A DNA stretch of 64,000 nucleotides, taken from positions 1,652,501 to 1,716,500 of the forward strand of contig CP085928.1 of the NCBI GenBank assembly GCA_020735665.1. The letters are read 5' to 3'. This DNA comes from Lachnospiraceae bacterium GAM79 (GTDB lineage Bacteria > Bacillota > Clostridia > Lachnospirales > Lachnospiraceae). The position numbers and the translations under genes are program-made. Under the pieces are notes generated by a model. The model was not told where the DNA came from. It worked only from the letters and a program-made list of their open reading frames with translations, and ran no database searches. This document shows, piece by piece, positions 28,914 through 39,501 of the stretch; within the stretch, counting starts at the first letter, position 1, and each line of letters starts with the position of its first letter.

Positions 28914-29915
28914 TCAGACTTTAAAACAGCCTCCGCCGATAAACTCACGTAAAATCGAGTTCAACGGAACAATGGTATCTTCCAGAGTTACAAAACGATC
29001 AGTCAATTCTTTCAGGCGTAATGCATCTGAATAAAACGGCGACTTCTCCGATACCTCCGTCAGTAATGGATTTATATATTTTTTTAATACAGAATATTCA
29101 TACAACAACCCGGAATTGAACATAACATCAGCATTACTCTCATATGGAAATATATACCGTTCTTCACCCTGTCTGACAGATTTCCACATTGAAAGTGTTC
29201 GTTCTATATTGTGCCCGCGAGTTCGGTTATCTCGAACGATCCTGCGGATCAAACGACTGTCTATGGTAGATATCTTATCATCTGTATCGATCGTCAACTG
29301 GTTTAACGGGCTGATATATATACGATATTTATCCTCATCGGGCAATGCATATAACATCTTCGGATTCAATGAATGGATTCCCTCAAGCACAAGCACATCC
29401 TGATCTCCGATCCGCAAATTATCTCCCTTATACAATCTTCTTCCATTTAAGAAATCAAATTCGGGAAGTTCGACCGTTTCCCCCTGAAGCAGCATCTGCA
29501 TATCATGGTTCAACAGTTCCACATCCACCGCTTCCAGACATTCAAAATTGTAGTTTCCATTTTCATCCTTTGGATTATCTTTCCGATTGACAAAATAATT
29601 ATCTACTGCAATCGGATGCGGATGCAATCCAAGTGCCCGAAGTTGTATACTAAGGCGATGCGAAAATGTCGTCTTGCCGGCAGAACTTGGTCCTGCGATC
29701 AATATGATCTTTTTCTTTTCTTTGCGTATGTTTCTCGCAATATCATAAATCGTATTCTGCTGCATGGCTTCACACACAAGGATCAACTCCATACCTTTAC
29801 CCGCTTCTACGATCTCATTGAGCTTCTCTACCGAATCAGCGCCTACACGAATCGCCCATTTCTTTGCAAGCTCCTTTAAAGTCAGCACGCTGTTATGTAT
29901 CGCTTTTTCGCTCAT
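28914..29915 (-). CDS. Uridine kinase / phosphoribulokinase family nucleoside kinase
   Basis: 333 residues. P-loop IAGPSSAGKTTFSHRLS at about residue 80, DNYF and the LEGIHSLNP Walker-B-like strand, RRIVRDNRTRGH lid segment. This is the kinase core of the clostridial family in which a TGS-like N-terminal domain usually precedes it (total about 550 residues); here only about 75 residues stand before the P-loop, so the protein is a short form. Start at ATG 29915 with GGAGG upstream; reading to 29963 would lack a ribosome site. Last gene of the dgt-dnaG-rpoD-trmK run. Phosphorylation of uridine is the best guess. Confidence 0.75.
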   Translation of the reverse strand: MSEKAIHNSVLTLKELAKKWAIRVGADSVEKLNEIVEAGKGMELILVCEAMQQNTIYDIARNIRKEKKKIILIAGPSSAGKTTFSHRLSIQLRALGLHPHPIAVDNYFVNRKDNPKDENGNYNFECLEAVDVELLNHDMQMLLQGETVELPEFDFLNGRRLYKGDNLRIGDQDVLVLEGIHSLNPKMLYALPDEDKYRIYISPLNQLTIDTDDKISTIDSRLIRRIVRDNRTRGHNIERTLSMWKSVRQGEERYIFPYESNADVMFNSGLLYEYSVLKKYINPLLTEVSEKSPFYSDALRLKELTDRFVTLEDTIVPLNSILREFIGGGCFKV

Positions 29916-29982
29916 ATCCTTAATAAACCTCCAAAACATTCTGTTAACAGAGTATGCCGACATTTAAATGTCCGGCTCTCTG

Positions 29983-30807
29983 TTATCCATCTATGCTGTA
30001 CACCTGTTTCAAAACTGCACAGATGGTCTTTTGTTCTGCTTTTATTGTTTTCAGACGTTTTGCGGCATTCTCCGTATTCTTACCACTCAGGCTGTCAATC
30101 AACCCTGCTGTTGTATCTCTCTGTTTTACCAGCCACGACCGCAAAACCGGATCTTTCTTTCGCAACAGGTTTCCACCATACATATAGCACCAGTCCTCTG
30201 CAAAATCTAAATTATCTGCCTTATCTGTCCACGCCACATCTGCAGGTTGTTCATCGTGTTGTGGTAAATCTCCATTCCACACATCAGGCTGTGGCAAATC
30301 GATCATACATTCATCCGCCTGTAGCATCCTCTGAATCCGTACATCCAAAAGATTATAATATTTTCCGGCATCGATCAACATTTGTTCATCTGCAAGATGG
30401 TACCCCTTTTCTGCCAGATATCGCCTGACCTTTTCAATATCCGACTGTGGTTGAAGCACAAGCTGATCACAACGTGTGACCACCTCTTCGCCGCGTTCCA
30501 GAATGTCGATCATCAACATACCGCCCATTCCAGCCAGAACAACAGCATTTACCTCGCCCGGTACGATTGTATCAAGCCCGTCGCCCATACGTATCTCTAT
30601 CTGATTCGCCAGGTTCATTGCCTCTATATTCCGTTTTGCGATCGTGATCGGTCCTCGTCTGACATCGGATGCGATCACCCGTTTTGTTCTGTGCTGTTCT
30701 ATCAGATATATCGATACAAATGCATGATCGCAGCCGATATCTCCGACTGCATCACATGGCTGTATCATATCCGCAACCGACTGCATCCGTTTCGACAGTT
30801 CTATCAT
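29983..30807 (-). CDS. trmK: tRNA (adenine(22)-N(1))-methyltransferase
   Basis: 274 residues. Rossmann methyltransferase with the SAM motif VGDIGCDHAF near residue 22 and the family strand AVVLAGMGGMLM. These, with the C-terminal helical extension, are diagnostic of TrmK, which makes m1A22 in tRNA. About 20 bases downstream of rpoD, with a GGAGA ribosome site. The rpoD-trmK pairing is common in Firmicutes. A stretch of about 45 residues around 175-215 (rich in Asp, Gln, Pro) is longer than usual for the family. Confidence 0.9.
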   Translation of the reverse strand: MIELSKRMQSVADMIQPCDAVGDIGCDHAFVSIYLIEQHRTKRVIASDVRRGPITIAKRNIEAMNLANQIEIRMGDGLDTIVPGEVNAVVLAGMGGMLMIDILERGEEVVTRCDQLVLQPQSDIEKVRRYLAEKGYHLADEQMLIDAGKYYNLLDVRIQRMLQADECMIDLPQPDVWNGDLPQHDEQPADVAWTDKADNLDFAEDWCYMYGGNLLRKKDPVLRSWLVKQRDTTAGLIDSLSGKNTENAAKRLKTIKAEQKTICAVLKQVYSIDG

Positions 30808-30825
30808 ATGCTCTCCATCCCTATT

Positions 30826-31959
30826 TTAGTATATATAATCTCTCAGTTTTCTGCTTCTGCTTGGATGTCTTAACTTCCGAAGAGCCTTTGCCTCGATCTG
30901 ACGGATACGCTCTCTGGTTACGTTGAATTCTTTACCAACCTCTTCCAGCGTTCTTGCCCTGCCGTCTTCAAGACCAAAACGAAGCGTAAGCACCTTCTTT
31001 TCACGTTCGGTCAATGTATCAAGTACCTCTACCAGCTGTTCCTTCAATAAGGTAAATGCAGCAGCATCTGCCGGAACAGGCATATTATCATCCGGAATAA
31101 AATCACCCAGATGGCTGTCTTCCTCCTCACCGATAGGTGTCTCTAAGGATACAGGCTCCTGTGAAATCTTCAGGATCTCACGTACACGCTCAACAGGAAT
31201 ATCCATAACATCTGCAATCTCCTCCGGCTGTGGTTCTCTTCCAAGCTCCTGTAATAACTGTCTGGATACACGGATAAGCTTATTGATTGTCTCTACCATA
31301 TGAACCGGAATACGGATTGTTCTCGCCTGATCCGCAATTGCTCTTGTGATCGCCTGACGGATCCACCATGTTGCATATGTGGAGAACTTATATCCCTTTC
31401 TATAATCAAACTTCTCTACTGCCTTGATCAGGCCAAGATTTCCTTCCTGAATCAGATCGAGGAAAAGCATACCACGTCCAACATAACGCTTTGCAATGCT
31501 GACAACCAGACGAAGATTTGCTTCTGCAAGCTTCTGCTTTGCCTGCTCATCTCCTTCTTCCATACGTTTTGCCAGTTCGATTTCTTCCTCAGCACTCAGA
31601 AGCGGTACTTTACCGATCTCTTTCAGATACATTCTGACAGGATCTTCAATACTGACCCCATCCGGTACAGAGATATCGATTTTATCTACATCTACATCCT
31701 CTTCCAGATCATCCAGCAGAAGTTCCTCATCGTCATCCTCTTCTGTGATTGTCAAAATATCTACATTATGGCTCTCTAAAAATGAAAAGATCTGTTCCAT
31801 CCGTTCCAGATTCAGCTCAATTTCTTTTGCATCATTAAAGTAACGGATAATCTCTGTATCTTCAATTACCATCTTTTTCTTTTTTGCCATCTCCAGTAAG
31901 CCCTGAAGCTTCGCCTGAAATTTCTCTTCAATCTGCTCTTTATTCTCTTTTGATTCCAT
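30826..31959 (-). CDS. rpoD: RNA polymerase primary sigma factor
   Basis: 377 residues, SigA length for Firmicutes. Region 1.2-2.1 begins [20 protein letters not shown]; region 2.4 [24 protein letters not shown] recognises the -10; region 4.2 [30 protein letters not shown] recognises the -35. An acidic stretch (about residues 75-90) lies in region 1.1. The ATG at 31959 follows GGAGG; the frame is open for 27 more codons that overlap dnaG and are not conserved. Placed after dnaG as in the macromolecular synthesis operon. Confidence 0.97.
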   Translation of the reverse strand: MESKENKEQIEEKFQAKLQGLLEMAKKKKMVIEDTEIIRYFNDAKEIELNLERMEQIFSFLESHNVDILTITEEDDDEELLLDDLEEDVDVDKIDISVPDGVSIEDPVRMYLKEIGKVPLLSAEEEIELAKRMEEGDEQAKQKLAEANLRLVVSIAKRYVGRGMLFLDLIQEGNLGLIKAVEKFDYRKGYKFSTYATWWIRQAITRAIADQARTIRIPVHMVETINKLIRVSRQLLQELGREPQPEEIADVMDIPVERVREILKISQEPVSLETPIGEEEDSHLGDFIPDDNMPVPADAAAFTLLKEQLVEVLDTLTEREKKVLTLRFGLEDGRARTLEEVGKEFNVTRERIRQIEAKALRKLRHPSRSRKLRDYIY

Positions 31960-31999
31960 AAACCATGATCCTCCATAAATATATAATAGTTTATCCACT

Positions 32000-33769
32000 T
32001 TATAATGAAATATGCAGCTTCGTAAGATCCGCCTTGGCACGTATGAGATTCTGCATCTCTTTTATATCATTTGTCTTTGCCAGTTTATCTTCTATACTGC
32101 TTAATCTTATCTTTTTCACAACATCTGTCACCGCATTGTTGATTTCTTCCTGCGTCATGTCAATTCCGATATTCGTCTGAAGCATCTCTGCCACCAGACG
32201 TTGTTCCTCTATCGACTCAAATGTTGTTACGATACTTGCCGGTTCCACCTTCCCGTTTTCCCGATATTGTGAAAACAGCTTGTCTGCCACCACACGGTAA
32301 ACGCCATCTTCAAAACTGGTTTCATCAATGATACCGTCCAGCTTCTGAAATAAGCCCGGTTCATTGACCATCCATGTCAAAAGCAGCTTCATCGGCTTAT
32401 TCTTTGCCGGATCGGCAGCTCTGCTTTCATGCTCTGCCCGTCGTTCTTCCCGTTCTACGATCTCCAAACGCGGAACACCTGCAATTCCATATTTGTGTAC
32501 CAGATCTGTAAGACCTGTCTTATCAATATGGTATAGATTCGATACTGCTTCGATATAATTATTACGTTCCAGCACTTCTTCTATCTGTGCCAGTCGTTTT
32601 GCTGTCTCATTGTGGAAGGAGGTTCGCTCCTCCGGATCATTCAGATTATACTGTTCAGACAACATCCGCACCTCAAACATGATCGCACTCTCTGCCTTCT
32701 GTATCCGTTCCTCAAACGCTTCACTTCCAAGTGTCTGAATAAATTCATCCGGATCTTTATGCGGTCGCATATTGATGACTCTCGCAGATATTCCTACCTC
32801 TCGCATAATCGAAATAACCTTTAGCGTGGCTGCAACACCCGCACCATCACTGTCATATGCCAGATATACTTCATTCGTATATCGTTTCAATATATTCGCA
32901 TGTCCAAAGGTAAATGCTGTTCCCAGCGACGCTACCGCATTATCAAATCCTGCCTGATGCATGGATATGACATCCATGTAGCCCTCGCAGCAGATAAACC
33001 CTTTTCGTCGGCTTCTCCTGGCAATATTCATTGCAAACAGATTCCGACTCTTATCAAATACAACTGTATCACTGGTGTTGATATACTTTGGCTTTCCATC
33101 ACCCATAACTCGTCCGCCAAAGCCGATCACCTTGCCATTAATATCCAGAATCGGTATCATCGCACGATTCCAGAATTTATCCGATCCGCCATTTTTCTCA
33201 TCGATCACTACCAGACCGGAATCCTTTAACTCAGAATCGGAATACCCTTTACCTTTCAGATATCGATACAAGTCATCCCGGTAAACATCGGCATACCCAA
33301 GTCCAAATCGATCGATCGTTTCATCCGAAAGTCCTCTGCCTTTAAAATATTCATAGGCTTTCTTTCCATGTTCAGTATGCCTCATAATATAGTGAAAATA
33401 CGCTGCCGCTGTCTTATTCATATCCCGTAGCAGTATTTTATATTTTTCTCTTGATGCATCCTGTCCTGACTGACTGCTTTCAGGCAGTGTCATTCCTGCC
33501 TTATCAGCCAGATACTGTACTGCTTCCGGGAACGACATATTCTCATATTCCATGATAAATGTAAATACATTTCCCCCGGCACCACATCCAAAACAGTGAT
33601 ACAGCTGCTTGTCCCGATCCACCTTAAAAGACGGTGTCTTTTCATGATGAAATGGGCAACAGGCTTCAAATGTCCTTCCTTTTTTTCTGAGGCTGACATA
33701 TCCCGATATCACATTCACGATATCATTTCTGGATATCACCTCATCTATGACCTCATCTGAATAGTACAA
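32000..33769 (-). CDS. dnaG: DNA primase
   Basis: 589 residues. N-terminal CHC2 zinc finger [18 protein letters not shown] ending in [17 protein letters not shown] core with [16 protein letters not shown] and AYDSDGAG for metal binding; the C-terminal 140 residues form the helicase (DnaB) interacting domain. Synthesises RNA primers at the replication fork. Preceded by GGAAGGG. Upstream of rpoD with a 40-base gap. Confidence 0.96.
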   Translation of the reverse strand: MYYSDEVIDEVISRNDIVNVISGYVSLRKKGRTFEACCPFHHEKTPSFKVDRDKQLYHCFGCGAGGNVFTFIMEYENMSFPEAVQYLADKAGMTLPESSQSGQDASREKYKILLRDMNKTAAAYFHYIMRHTEHGKKAYEYFKGRGLSDETIDRFGLGYADVYRDDLYRYLKGKGYSDSELKDSGLVVIDEKNGGSDKFWNRAMIPILDINGKVIGFGGRVMGDGKPKYINTSDTVVFDKSRNLFAMNIARRSRRKGFICCEGYMDVISMHQAGFDNAVASLGTAFTFGHANILKRYTNEVYLAYDSDGAGVAATLKVISIMREVGISARVINMRPHKDPDEFIQTLGSEAFEERIQKAESAIMFEVRMLSEQYNLNDPEERTSFHNETAKRLAQIEEVLERNNYIEAVSNLYHIDKTGLTDLVHKYGIAGVPRLEIVEREERRAEHESRAADPAKNKPMKLLLTWMVNEPGLFQKLDGIIDETSFEDGVYRVVADKLFSQYRENGKVEPASIVTTFESIEEQRLVAEMLQTNIGIDMTQEEINNAVTDVVKKIRLSSIEDKLAKTNDIKEMQNLIRAKADLTKLHISL

Positions 33770-33927
33770 CGACTACCCTTCCTTTCCAATTAAATAATTT
33801 TCCATCTATCTGTTCGTTATCCTAATATAAAACGTAATCATATACAGATTACAGGGATTAACTCTGTCACCACACCATTCGCTCTCGTTGTAAACATATA
33901 TATTGCAAACTTGACAATGATGTTATC

Positions 33928-34935
33928 TCAAATACCCTTCCACGCACCCGGAACATAGATCTTCTTAAATGTTTCGATCGCATAATTATCCGTCATACCT
34001 GCTATATAATCACAGATTACGGTCGTAAGATCCTCCCCCATATAGAGCATTTCTATGCTTTCATTATTCAGCCTCGATTGATCTTCTCTGTAATAATCAA
34101 ATAATATCTCTAGTAACTTTTCTGCTTTTACTTCTTCTCTTTTTGCCACAGGATTCGTATACAGATATTCAAACATATATCTGCGAAGCGCTGATAACGC
34201 CTCACCGATCTCTTCTGACATCCGAACTGTATCCGTTTCATAACTGGTATCAATCACATCATGGATCAGACAGTCCAATCGATCTCTGGTATTGTTGCCA
34301 AGTACCTTAACGATACTAACCGGGAGATCGGATTCTTTCATAATTCCACCTCGAATTGCATCATCCATATCATGATTTACATATGCAATCTTATCTGCCA
34401 ACCGGACGATTTTTCCTTCCAATGTTGCCGGCGTACAGGATGTCTTATGATTCAACATTCCATCTCTGACTTCCCATGTCAGATTCAACCCTGCTCCCCT
34501 TTTCTCCAGTTTTTCCACCACACGCACACTCTGTTCATTATGCTGAAACGACCTGCCGGAACATCTGGACAATGCCCGTTCTCCTGCATGTCCAAATGGT
34601 GTATGCCCCAGATCATGACCAAGTGCGATTGCTTCTGTCAGATCCTCATTCAGACGAAGCGATCTTGCGATCGTTCTTGCAATCTGCGCCACCTCAAGGG
34701 TATGTGTAAGTCTCGTTCTGTAATGATCATCTCCCGGTGACAGGAATACTTGTGTCTTATGCTTCAGGCGACGGAACGCCTTACAGTGAATGATCCTATC
34801 TCTGTCCCTCTGATAGACCGTCCGAAGATCACACTGTTCTTCCTTCTTGTCCCTGCCTCTGCTCTGATCACTGAATGATGCATATGGGCTCAGGATCTCA
34901 TGTTCTTGTCGCTCCTGTTTTTCACGAATCAGCAT
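33928..34935 (-). CDS. dgt: Deoxyguanosinetriphosphate triphosphohydrolase-like HD protein
   Basis: 335 residues. HD-domain phosphohydrolase: RRLKHKTQVF, RLTHTLEVAQIARTIAR (first His), ALGHDLGHTPFGHAGE (His-Asp pair), and KIAYVNHDMDDA for the last metal ligand. Dgt-like proteins hydrolyse dNTPs to nucleoside and triphosphate. The GGAGGATGG ribosome site precedes the ATG. First gene of the run dgt-dnaG-rpoD, a common order in Clostridia; the 158-base gap to dnaG may hold a further promoter. Confidence 0.9.
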   Translation of the reverse strand: MLIREKQERQEHEILSPYASFSDQSRGRDKKEEQCDLRTVYQRDRDRIIHCKAFRRLKHKTQVFLSPGDDHYRTRLTHTLEVAQIARTIARSLRLNEDLTEAIALGHDLGHTPFGHAGERALSRCSGRSFQHNEQSVRVVEKLEKRGAGLNLTWEVRDGMLNHKTSCTPATLEGKIVRLADKIAYVNHDMDDAIRGGIMKESDLPVSIVKVLGNNTRDRLDCLIHDVIDTSYETDTVRMSEEIGEALSALRRYMFEYLYTNPVAKREEVKAEKLLEILFDYYREDQSRLNNESIEMLYMGEDLTTVICDYIAGMTDNYAIETFKKIYVPGAWKGI

Positions 34936-34974
34936 ATTTTACCATCCTCCATGGTCAATATAACGAATATAGCA

Positions 34975-35012
34975 AAAAAGTCCGTACAATTTTATTATTC
35001 TACAGACTTTTT
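34975..35012. terminator. Terminator, probably bidirectional
   Basis: AAAAAGTCCGTA and TACAGACTTTTT pair with one mismatch around a 14-base loop, with A runs and T runs on the outside. It ends the YesL-like gene transcript on the minus strand. Confidence 0.8.
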
Positions 35013-35057
35013 CATTTTCCTTTATTTTATTATTAAAGAAACTATTTTGTTTTTCTT

Positions 35058-35813
35058 TTATTTTCCCTCTTCATCCACTGATTCCGATTCATCCGGTTCA
35101 GCTTCCTTCGCTGCTTCTTCCGCAGCTTTTCTCTCCTTCTCTGCAGTATCAATGATTCTTTGTTCATTCAACCGGAATATCTTTCGTATCGTATGCGTTG
35201 TTCCCCACGCAATTGCCCCAAACAAAAGTAACAGCCACATATACCAGATACTCACAAACACAACCGGATATTTCACACAGATAAATATCGGAACAAACCA
35301 TGCGATAACGACCTTTACCCATGACCACAGGTAGGTTATTGAAAGTACCATTGCATTTCTTACCGTGATACTCAACGCATTATTATACCTTGCAATTAAC
35401 GGAAATAAAAACGGTACAACAAGTGCAACTAATACTGCCTCAATTATAAGCACAAATGTATAAAATGTTGAAATAAACCCTGTCACCCGCTTGATCATAA
35501 TATATTCAGCCAACATTACAGCAACTGCAACGAGCAACAGTAAAAACGCAATCGTAGATTGTTTGAAACTACGCTTAAACTCATGAATGAAACCAGAAAC
35601 AACAGTTTCCTCTTCATCTTCCTGAAGTCGGATGCACATTGCATACAATGCAGTAAATGATGCACCAATCGTAAAAATCGGAATACATCCTATTACAAAA
35701 CAAATATTCAGTGCAAACATTGTTCCAAATGCATCCATTGCGCGTCTCAAAAACGGTTCTTTATCCCTTCCGCTATTCTTGTTGTCTTGATTGTTTGTCA
35801 TTTCATTCATCAA
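35058..35813 (-). CDS. DUF624 (YesL-like) membrane protein
   Basis: 251 residues with about six membrane helices. The family pattern is clear at the N-terminus: RAMDAFGTMFALNICFVIGCIPIFTIGASFTALYA. DUF624 proteins are nearly always next to CUT1 sugar ABC genes in Firmicutes, as here; their role is unknown (assembly or regulation of the permease has been suggested). The C-terminus is acidic. Separated from the permease gene by 129 bases that hold a strong hairpin. Confidence 0.85.
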   Translation of the reverse strand: MMNEMTNNQDNKNSGRDKEPFLRRAMDAFGTMFALNICFVIGCIPIFTIGASFTALYAMCIRLQEDEEETVVSGFIHEFKRSFKQSTIAFLLLLVAVAVMLAEYIMIKRVTGFISTFYTFVLIIEAVLVALVVPFLFPLIARYNNALSITVRNAMVLSITYLWSWVKVVIAWFVPIFICVKYPVVFVSIWYMWLLLLFGAIAWGTTHTIRKIFRLNEQRIIDTAEKERKAAEEAAKEAEPDESESVDEEGK

Positions 35814-35878
35814 ATTTTCCTCATAAACAAAAATATAGAGAACCTGCTACAGCAGCTTCTCCTCACTTATTCAGTATA

Positions 35879-35925
35879 TATAATGTGGGTATCGATCGCC
35901 CATGGCTTCCGATACCTACATTATA
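35879..35925 (-). terminator. Intercistronic hairpin between permease and DUF624 genes
   Basis: A 16-bp stem (TATAATGTGGGTATCG with CGATACCTACATTATA) and a 15-base loop. It lacks a long T run on the minus strand, so it is better read as partial terminator or RNA-stabilising structure that would lower DUF624 expression relative to the transporter genes. Confidence 0.6.
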
Positions 35926-35942
35926 TTTTATAAAAGACCTCT

Positions 35943-36812
35943 TTACTCCTTTACACCACCAAGTGCTACACCTGCGATAATGTACTTAGAAAGGAAGAAG
36001 TACATAACCAGAATTGGAAGTACTGTAGTGAAAAGTCCACAGTAAATCTGACCCCAGTCTCTTGACTTATCATTTGCCTTTAACGCTGAAACGTACATAG
36101 GCATTGTCTGCTTCTGTCTCTCTGTTGCAAGAATAATTGAAGGTGTATACAGGTTATTCCATGATGCAACGAATCCGAAGATCGCCTGTGTTGCCATAGC
36201 CGGTTTCAACAGCGGAAGTACAATCGTATTGAATGTATGAATTTCTCCCGATCCATCGATTCTGGCTGCTTCAACGATCTCAACTGAAAGACCTGTTTCC
36301 ATGTACTGCTTCATGAAATAAACAGTAGTAGGAGCAGCGATTGCCGGAATAATCAGTGATAAGAATGATCCGTATAAGTGTGTTAAGTTACAAATCTTAA
36401 TGAAACCAACGATTGATACCTGCTGAGGAATCATCATGATCGCATATATAAAGCCCCATGCAAACTTCTTTAACTTGAAGTTATATACTGTAACTGCATA
36501 AGCTGTTAATGATCCGAAATAGATCTGCAATGCTGTAGCCGGAACAGTAACCAGTAAAGAGTTTAACATAGCCTGAAGTACGTTAACACCACTTGTTTTT
36601 TCACTACCTGCTAACAAACCTTTGAAGTTTGTAATAAATTCTCCACCCGGTATTAATTTAATACCTGTAACAATTTCTGTTGACTTTAAAGTAGAGTTAA
36701 TGATCAAAATATAAAATGGCAATATTGACAGGAAACAAAGCAAGATACAAACGACGTATCTGACAATCTTGCCTCCTGATACTTTTGATTCTGTCTGATC
36801 CACTTTGTTCAC
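35943..36812 (-). CDS. Carbohydrate ABC transporter permease, MalG type (CUT1)
   Basis: 289 residues, six helices. The EAA loop reads EAARIDGSGEIHTFNTIVLPLLKPAM (starting about residue 185), the site where the ATPase docks. Translation starts with GTG, one base after the stop of the first permease, with GGAAGG ahead of it. Works with the permease and binding protein encoded upstream. Substrate not predictable from sequence. Confidence 0.93.
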   Translation of the reverse strand: MNKVDQTESKVSGGKIVRYVVCILLCFLSILPFYILIINSTLKSTEIVTGIKLIPGGEFITNFKGLLAGSEKTSGVNVLQAMLNSLLVTVPATALQIYFGSLTAYAVTVYNFKLKKFAWGFIYAIMMIPQQVSIVGFIKICNLTHLYGSFLSLIIPAIAAPTTVYFMKQYMETGLSVEIVEAARIDGSGEIHTFNTIVLPLLKPAMATQAIFGFVASWNNLYTPSIILATERQKQTMPMYVSALKANDKSRDWGQIYCGLFTTVLPILVMYFFLSKYIIAGVALGGVKE

Positions 36813-37757
36813 CTACCTTCCATCCTTTGATGATTTTTCTGCTGTTAATCTGTAGAACAGTAAGCTGATAATCAGTGTGAATGCAAAAAGCATAACTGAA
36901 TATGCAGCGGCTTTACCATAATCCTGTGTACCTCCGGCACTTACATACTTCTTAATCAGCATTACGACTGTTGTTGTTGAATTAACGGATGATCCACTGC
37001 CTGTTACAACTACAGGACCGCCCTCATTGAACAACTGAGGAATATCGTACATCTGTAAACCACCGATAGCTGATGTTACAAGTGTATACTGTAAGATCGG
37101 CTTTAACAATGGAAGTGTAATCTTGAAGAACTGCTGTTTAGATGAAGCACCATCTACGCTTGCAGCCTCATACAGGGATGGGTTAATACCTAAGATACCT
37201 GCACAAAGAACGATCATTGTATTACCATACCACATCCAGAACTGAATGAAAGCAATGATGATCAATGATGCCCAGCCATGATTTAAGATACCACCCTTAT
37301 CACACCAGCCAAGGTCTTTGAAAATAGTCGTGATAGGACCATTAACCTCGAACAGACCGTAGAATAATACGGCGATTGTAGCTGCTGTAATAATGTTAGG
37401 CATATACATGATAACCTTGTAAATACCACTTCCCTTTAACTTGATCTTGATGTCTGTAAACCATGCAGCAAGAAGTAAAGCCAATAAAATCTGTGGAATG
37501 AAGTTTAAGATCCACAGAACAACTGTTACCATTAATGACTGCCAGAACTCGCTACCAGTCTTTGCAAATACATAGTTTGTAAAGTTTCCAAGACCAACTG
37601 TCTCAGTTACATATCTACCATTTTTAGCGGAATAGATTAATGAATTATAAAAAGTATAAAGAAGAGGATACAGCTGAAAAACTAAGAATACAAGAAAGAA
37701 TGGAATGAGAAACAGTAATCCATATTTTCCATATTCAACTGTCTTATTCTTTTTCAT
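36813..37757 (-). CDS. Carbohydrate ABC transporter permease, MalF/UgpA type (CUT1)
   Basis: 314 residues, six helices starting LLFLIPFFLVFLVFQLYPLLY. EAA loop EAASVDGASSKQQFFKITLPLLKP near residue 200. The ATG at 37757 follows AGGGGGTG by about 12 bases; the longer frame to 37811 has no ribosome site. Lies between the binding-protein gene and the second permease. The codon usage of this trio is biased, as for well-expressed genes. Confidence 0.93.
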   Translation of the reverse strand: MKKNKTVEYGKYGLLFLIPFFLVFLVFQLYPLLYTFYNSLIYSAKNGRYVTETVGLGNFTNYVFAKTGSEFWQSLMVTVVLWILNFIPQILLALLLAAWFTDIKIKLKGSGIYKVIMYMPNIITAATIAVLFYGLFEVNGPITTIFKDLGWCDKGGILNHGWASLIIIAFIQFWMWYGNTMIVLCAGILGINPSLYEAASVDGASSKQQFFKITLPLLKPILQYTLVTSAIGGLQMYDIPQLFNEGGPVVVTGSGSSVNSTTTVVMLIKKYVSAGGTQDYGKAAAYSVMLFAFTLIISLLFYRLTAEKSSKDGR

Positions 37758-37861
37758 TGTGTAAGAGCACCCCCTAAAAATTAATTGTTTATAGTACACA
37801 CGCACCAGCAACTTTCATTACTGATGCGTGCAAATTGTGTTACTTAATCAGTTTTTAGGGA

Positions 37862-39295
37862 TTATTCAGCTGAAATACCTAATTCTGATGCACACTTATC
37901 CTGGATATACTTAACAGCTTCATCAACTGATTTGTATGTTCCTGAATTGTATGCTGTAGAAGCTTCATCAATAAATGCCTTGATTGAAGCATCCTGGTAT
38001 GTTAAGTTGCTGAGGTTAATACCTTCTGCTGATGCTGCCCATACTTCGATAGGATTCTGACCACCAAGGAATTTAGCTGCTGCATTGTCAGCGCTAAGTT
38101 CGCCAGCGATAAGTCTAGCATTAGCTTCTTTGTTGTTTACACAGTCACCTGTCTTGTTTGTGATTTCAACACCTACGTCTGGATCACATGTTAATTCGTA
38201 AAGAAGGAATGCAGCTAACTCAGGGTTATTTGTATCCTTACCTACACATACATATGTACCGCCCCAGTGATAAGATGTAGGGCCTGTAACAGCTCCCCAG
38301 TTACCATCTGTAGCACCATTACCCTGCATTGAACCAATGAACCAAGGACATCCGAAGTAGCAGAATACCTTAGAATCATCCTTCATATCTGCTGCCCATG
38401 AATTATCCCACATAGATGTGTTGTTTGAATATTCACCATCGTAAATCTTCTTAGCTGTCTCAAGATACTCTGTAACTGACTTGTCAAGTGTAAGAGTTTC
38501 CTTTGAACCATCATCTGTTACCCAAGGCTGTGACTGAGTATCCCAGATAGCATACTTAACATCAGGAGCACCAGACACGATCTTGTATCCAGCAGCCTTT
38601 AATGTCTCAGCTGTCTCGAAGAACTTATCCCATGAAGCAAGTGCTTCCTGAACCTTTGCAGGATCATCTGTTCCAAGAACTTCCTTAGCGATGTCTCTTC
38701 TGTAGTATACAGAACCTGCTGTTGCCTGCCATGTTACACACTTAAGCTCGCCGTTTGTTGTACCATACTGCTTAGCGAAGTCGTATGAGTTAGCAAGCAT
38801 CTCATCTGTGAAACCTAAGTCATACAGATTAGCCGTCTTTGAATCATCCTCTGACCAGTACTTAGCTACATCGTTATCAGCTGGGATAAGTGTAGGATAC
38901 TTGTCTCCGCTTGTAAGAGCTGTATCAATAGCTGTCTTGTAGTCATCTGATGTTCCACCAAGACCAAGTGTTACGAACTCAACGTAATCCTTGTACTCTG
39001 GGAACTTGTCAAGAACGATGTTCAGCTTCTTTGAGAAATCTTCATCCCATGAATAAGCGTAGATCTTCTTGCTGTCATCCCATCCATCTGTGCTAGGAGC
39101 TTCAATCTTAGCTGCTCCTGAAGCGTCCTCTGATGATGCTTCTTCTGATGATGCATCCTCTGATGATGCTGCCTCTGATGTTGCTTCTGATGATTTTGGC
39201 TCTGTTGTTGAATCATCCTTGTCACCACATGCAACAAGTGATAATCCCATAGCAAGTGCTAATGAAAGAGCCAATGCTTTTTTGATTTTTCTCAC
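37862..39295 (-). CDS. Extracellular sugar-binding lipoprotein (CUT1)
   Basis: 477 residues. Lipoprotein signal peptide with lipobox LVAC, Cys23, then a Ser/Glu/Ala-rich spacer (about residues 30-60, repeats of SSEDA/SSEEA) and a type 1 solute-binding fold (DGWDDSKKIYAYSWDEDF at the start, many aromatic residues in the pocket region, DVGVEITNKTGDCVNN later). The GTG start follows AAGGAGGG. First gene of the operon; no ATPase is encoded, so an MsmX-like shared ATPase must power the system. The DNA of the spacer is a short-period GATGAT-type repeat that could change length by slippage. Confidence 0.93.
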   Translation of the reverse strand: MRKIKKALALSLALAMGLSLVACGDKDDSTTEPKSSEATSEAASSEDASSEEASSEDASGAAKIEAPSTDGWDDSKKIYAYSWDEDFSKKLNIVLDKFPEYKDYVEFVTLGLGGTSDDYKTAIDTALTSGDKYPTLIPADNDVAKYWSEDDSKTANLYDLGFTDEMLANSYDFAKQYGTTNGELKCVTWQATAGSVYYRRDIAKEVLGTDDPAKVQEALASWDKFFETAETLKAAGYKIVSGAPDVKYAIWDTQSQPWVTDDGSKETLTLDKSVTEYLETAKKIYDGEYSNNTSMWDNSWAADMKDDSKVFCYFGCPWFIGSMQGNGATDGNWGAVTGPTSYHWGGTYVCVGKDTNNPELAAFLLYELTCDPDVGVEITNKTGDCVNNKEANARLIAGELSADNAAAKFLGGQNPIEVWAASAEGINLSNLTYQDASIKAFIDEASTAYNSGTYKSVDEAVKYIQDKCASELGISAE

Positions 39296-39472
39296 AAAAA
39301 AACCCTCCTTTTAAAATATGTGTGCTATTCCTTTCATTCATACTTCTGCGGATTGACATCTGCATCTGTATTATTTACTGGAATGCCTGCCACTTTTATA
39401 CATGATCTGATTAACTTATCATTTACACAATATGTCAAACATGATTATGTATGTGGCTTTCTTAAGATATTA

Positions 39473-39492
39473 TTGACAAATTTCCTTGTCAA
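39473..39492. promoter_or_regulatory. Palindromic operator at the sugar-transporter promoter
   Basis: TTGACAA and TTGTCAA separated by six bases form a perfect 7-base inverted repeat. It begins about ten bases past the -10 of the promoter at 39502-39530, where a repressor would block transcription. A further TTGACATATTG lies downstream in the leader. The regulator is not encoded next to the operon. Confidence 0.55.
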
Positions 39493-39501
39493 CATAGGCT
39501 T

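Noticed and set aside
39296-39500. Riboswitch in the 200-base leader of the sugar transporter
   Set aside because: No known aptamer signature; the palindrome at its start is better explained as a protein operator.
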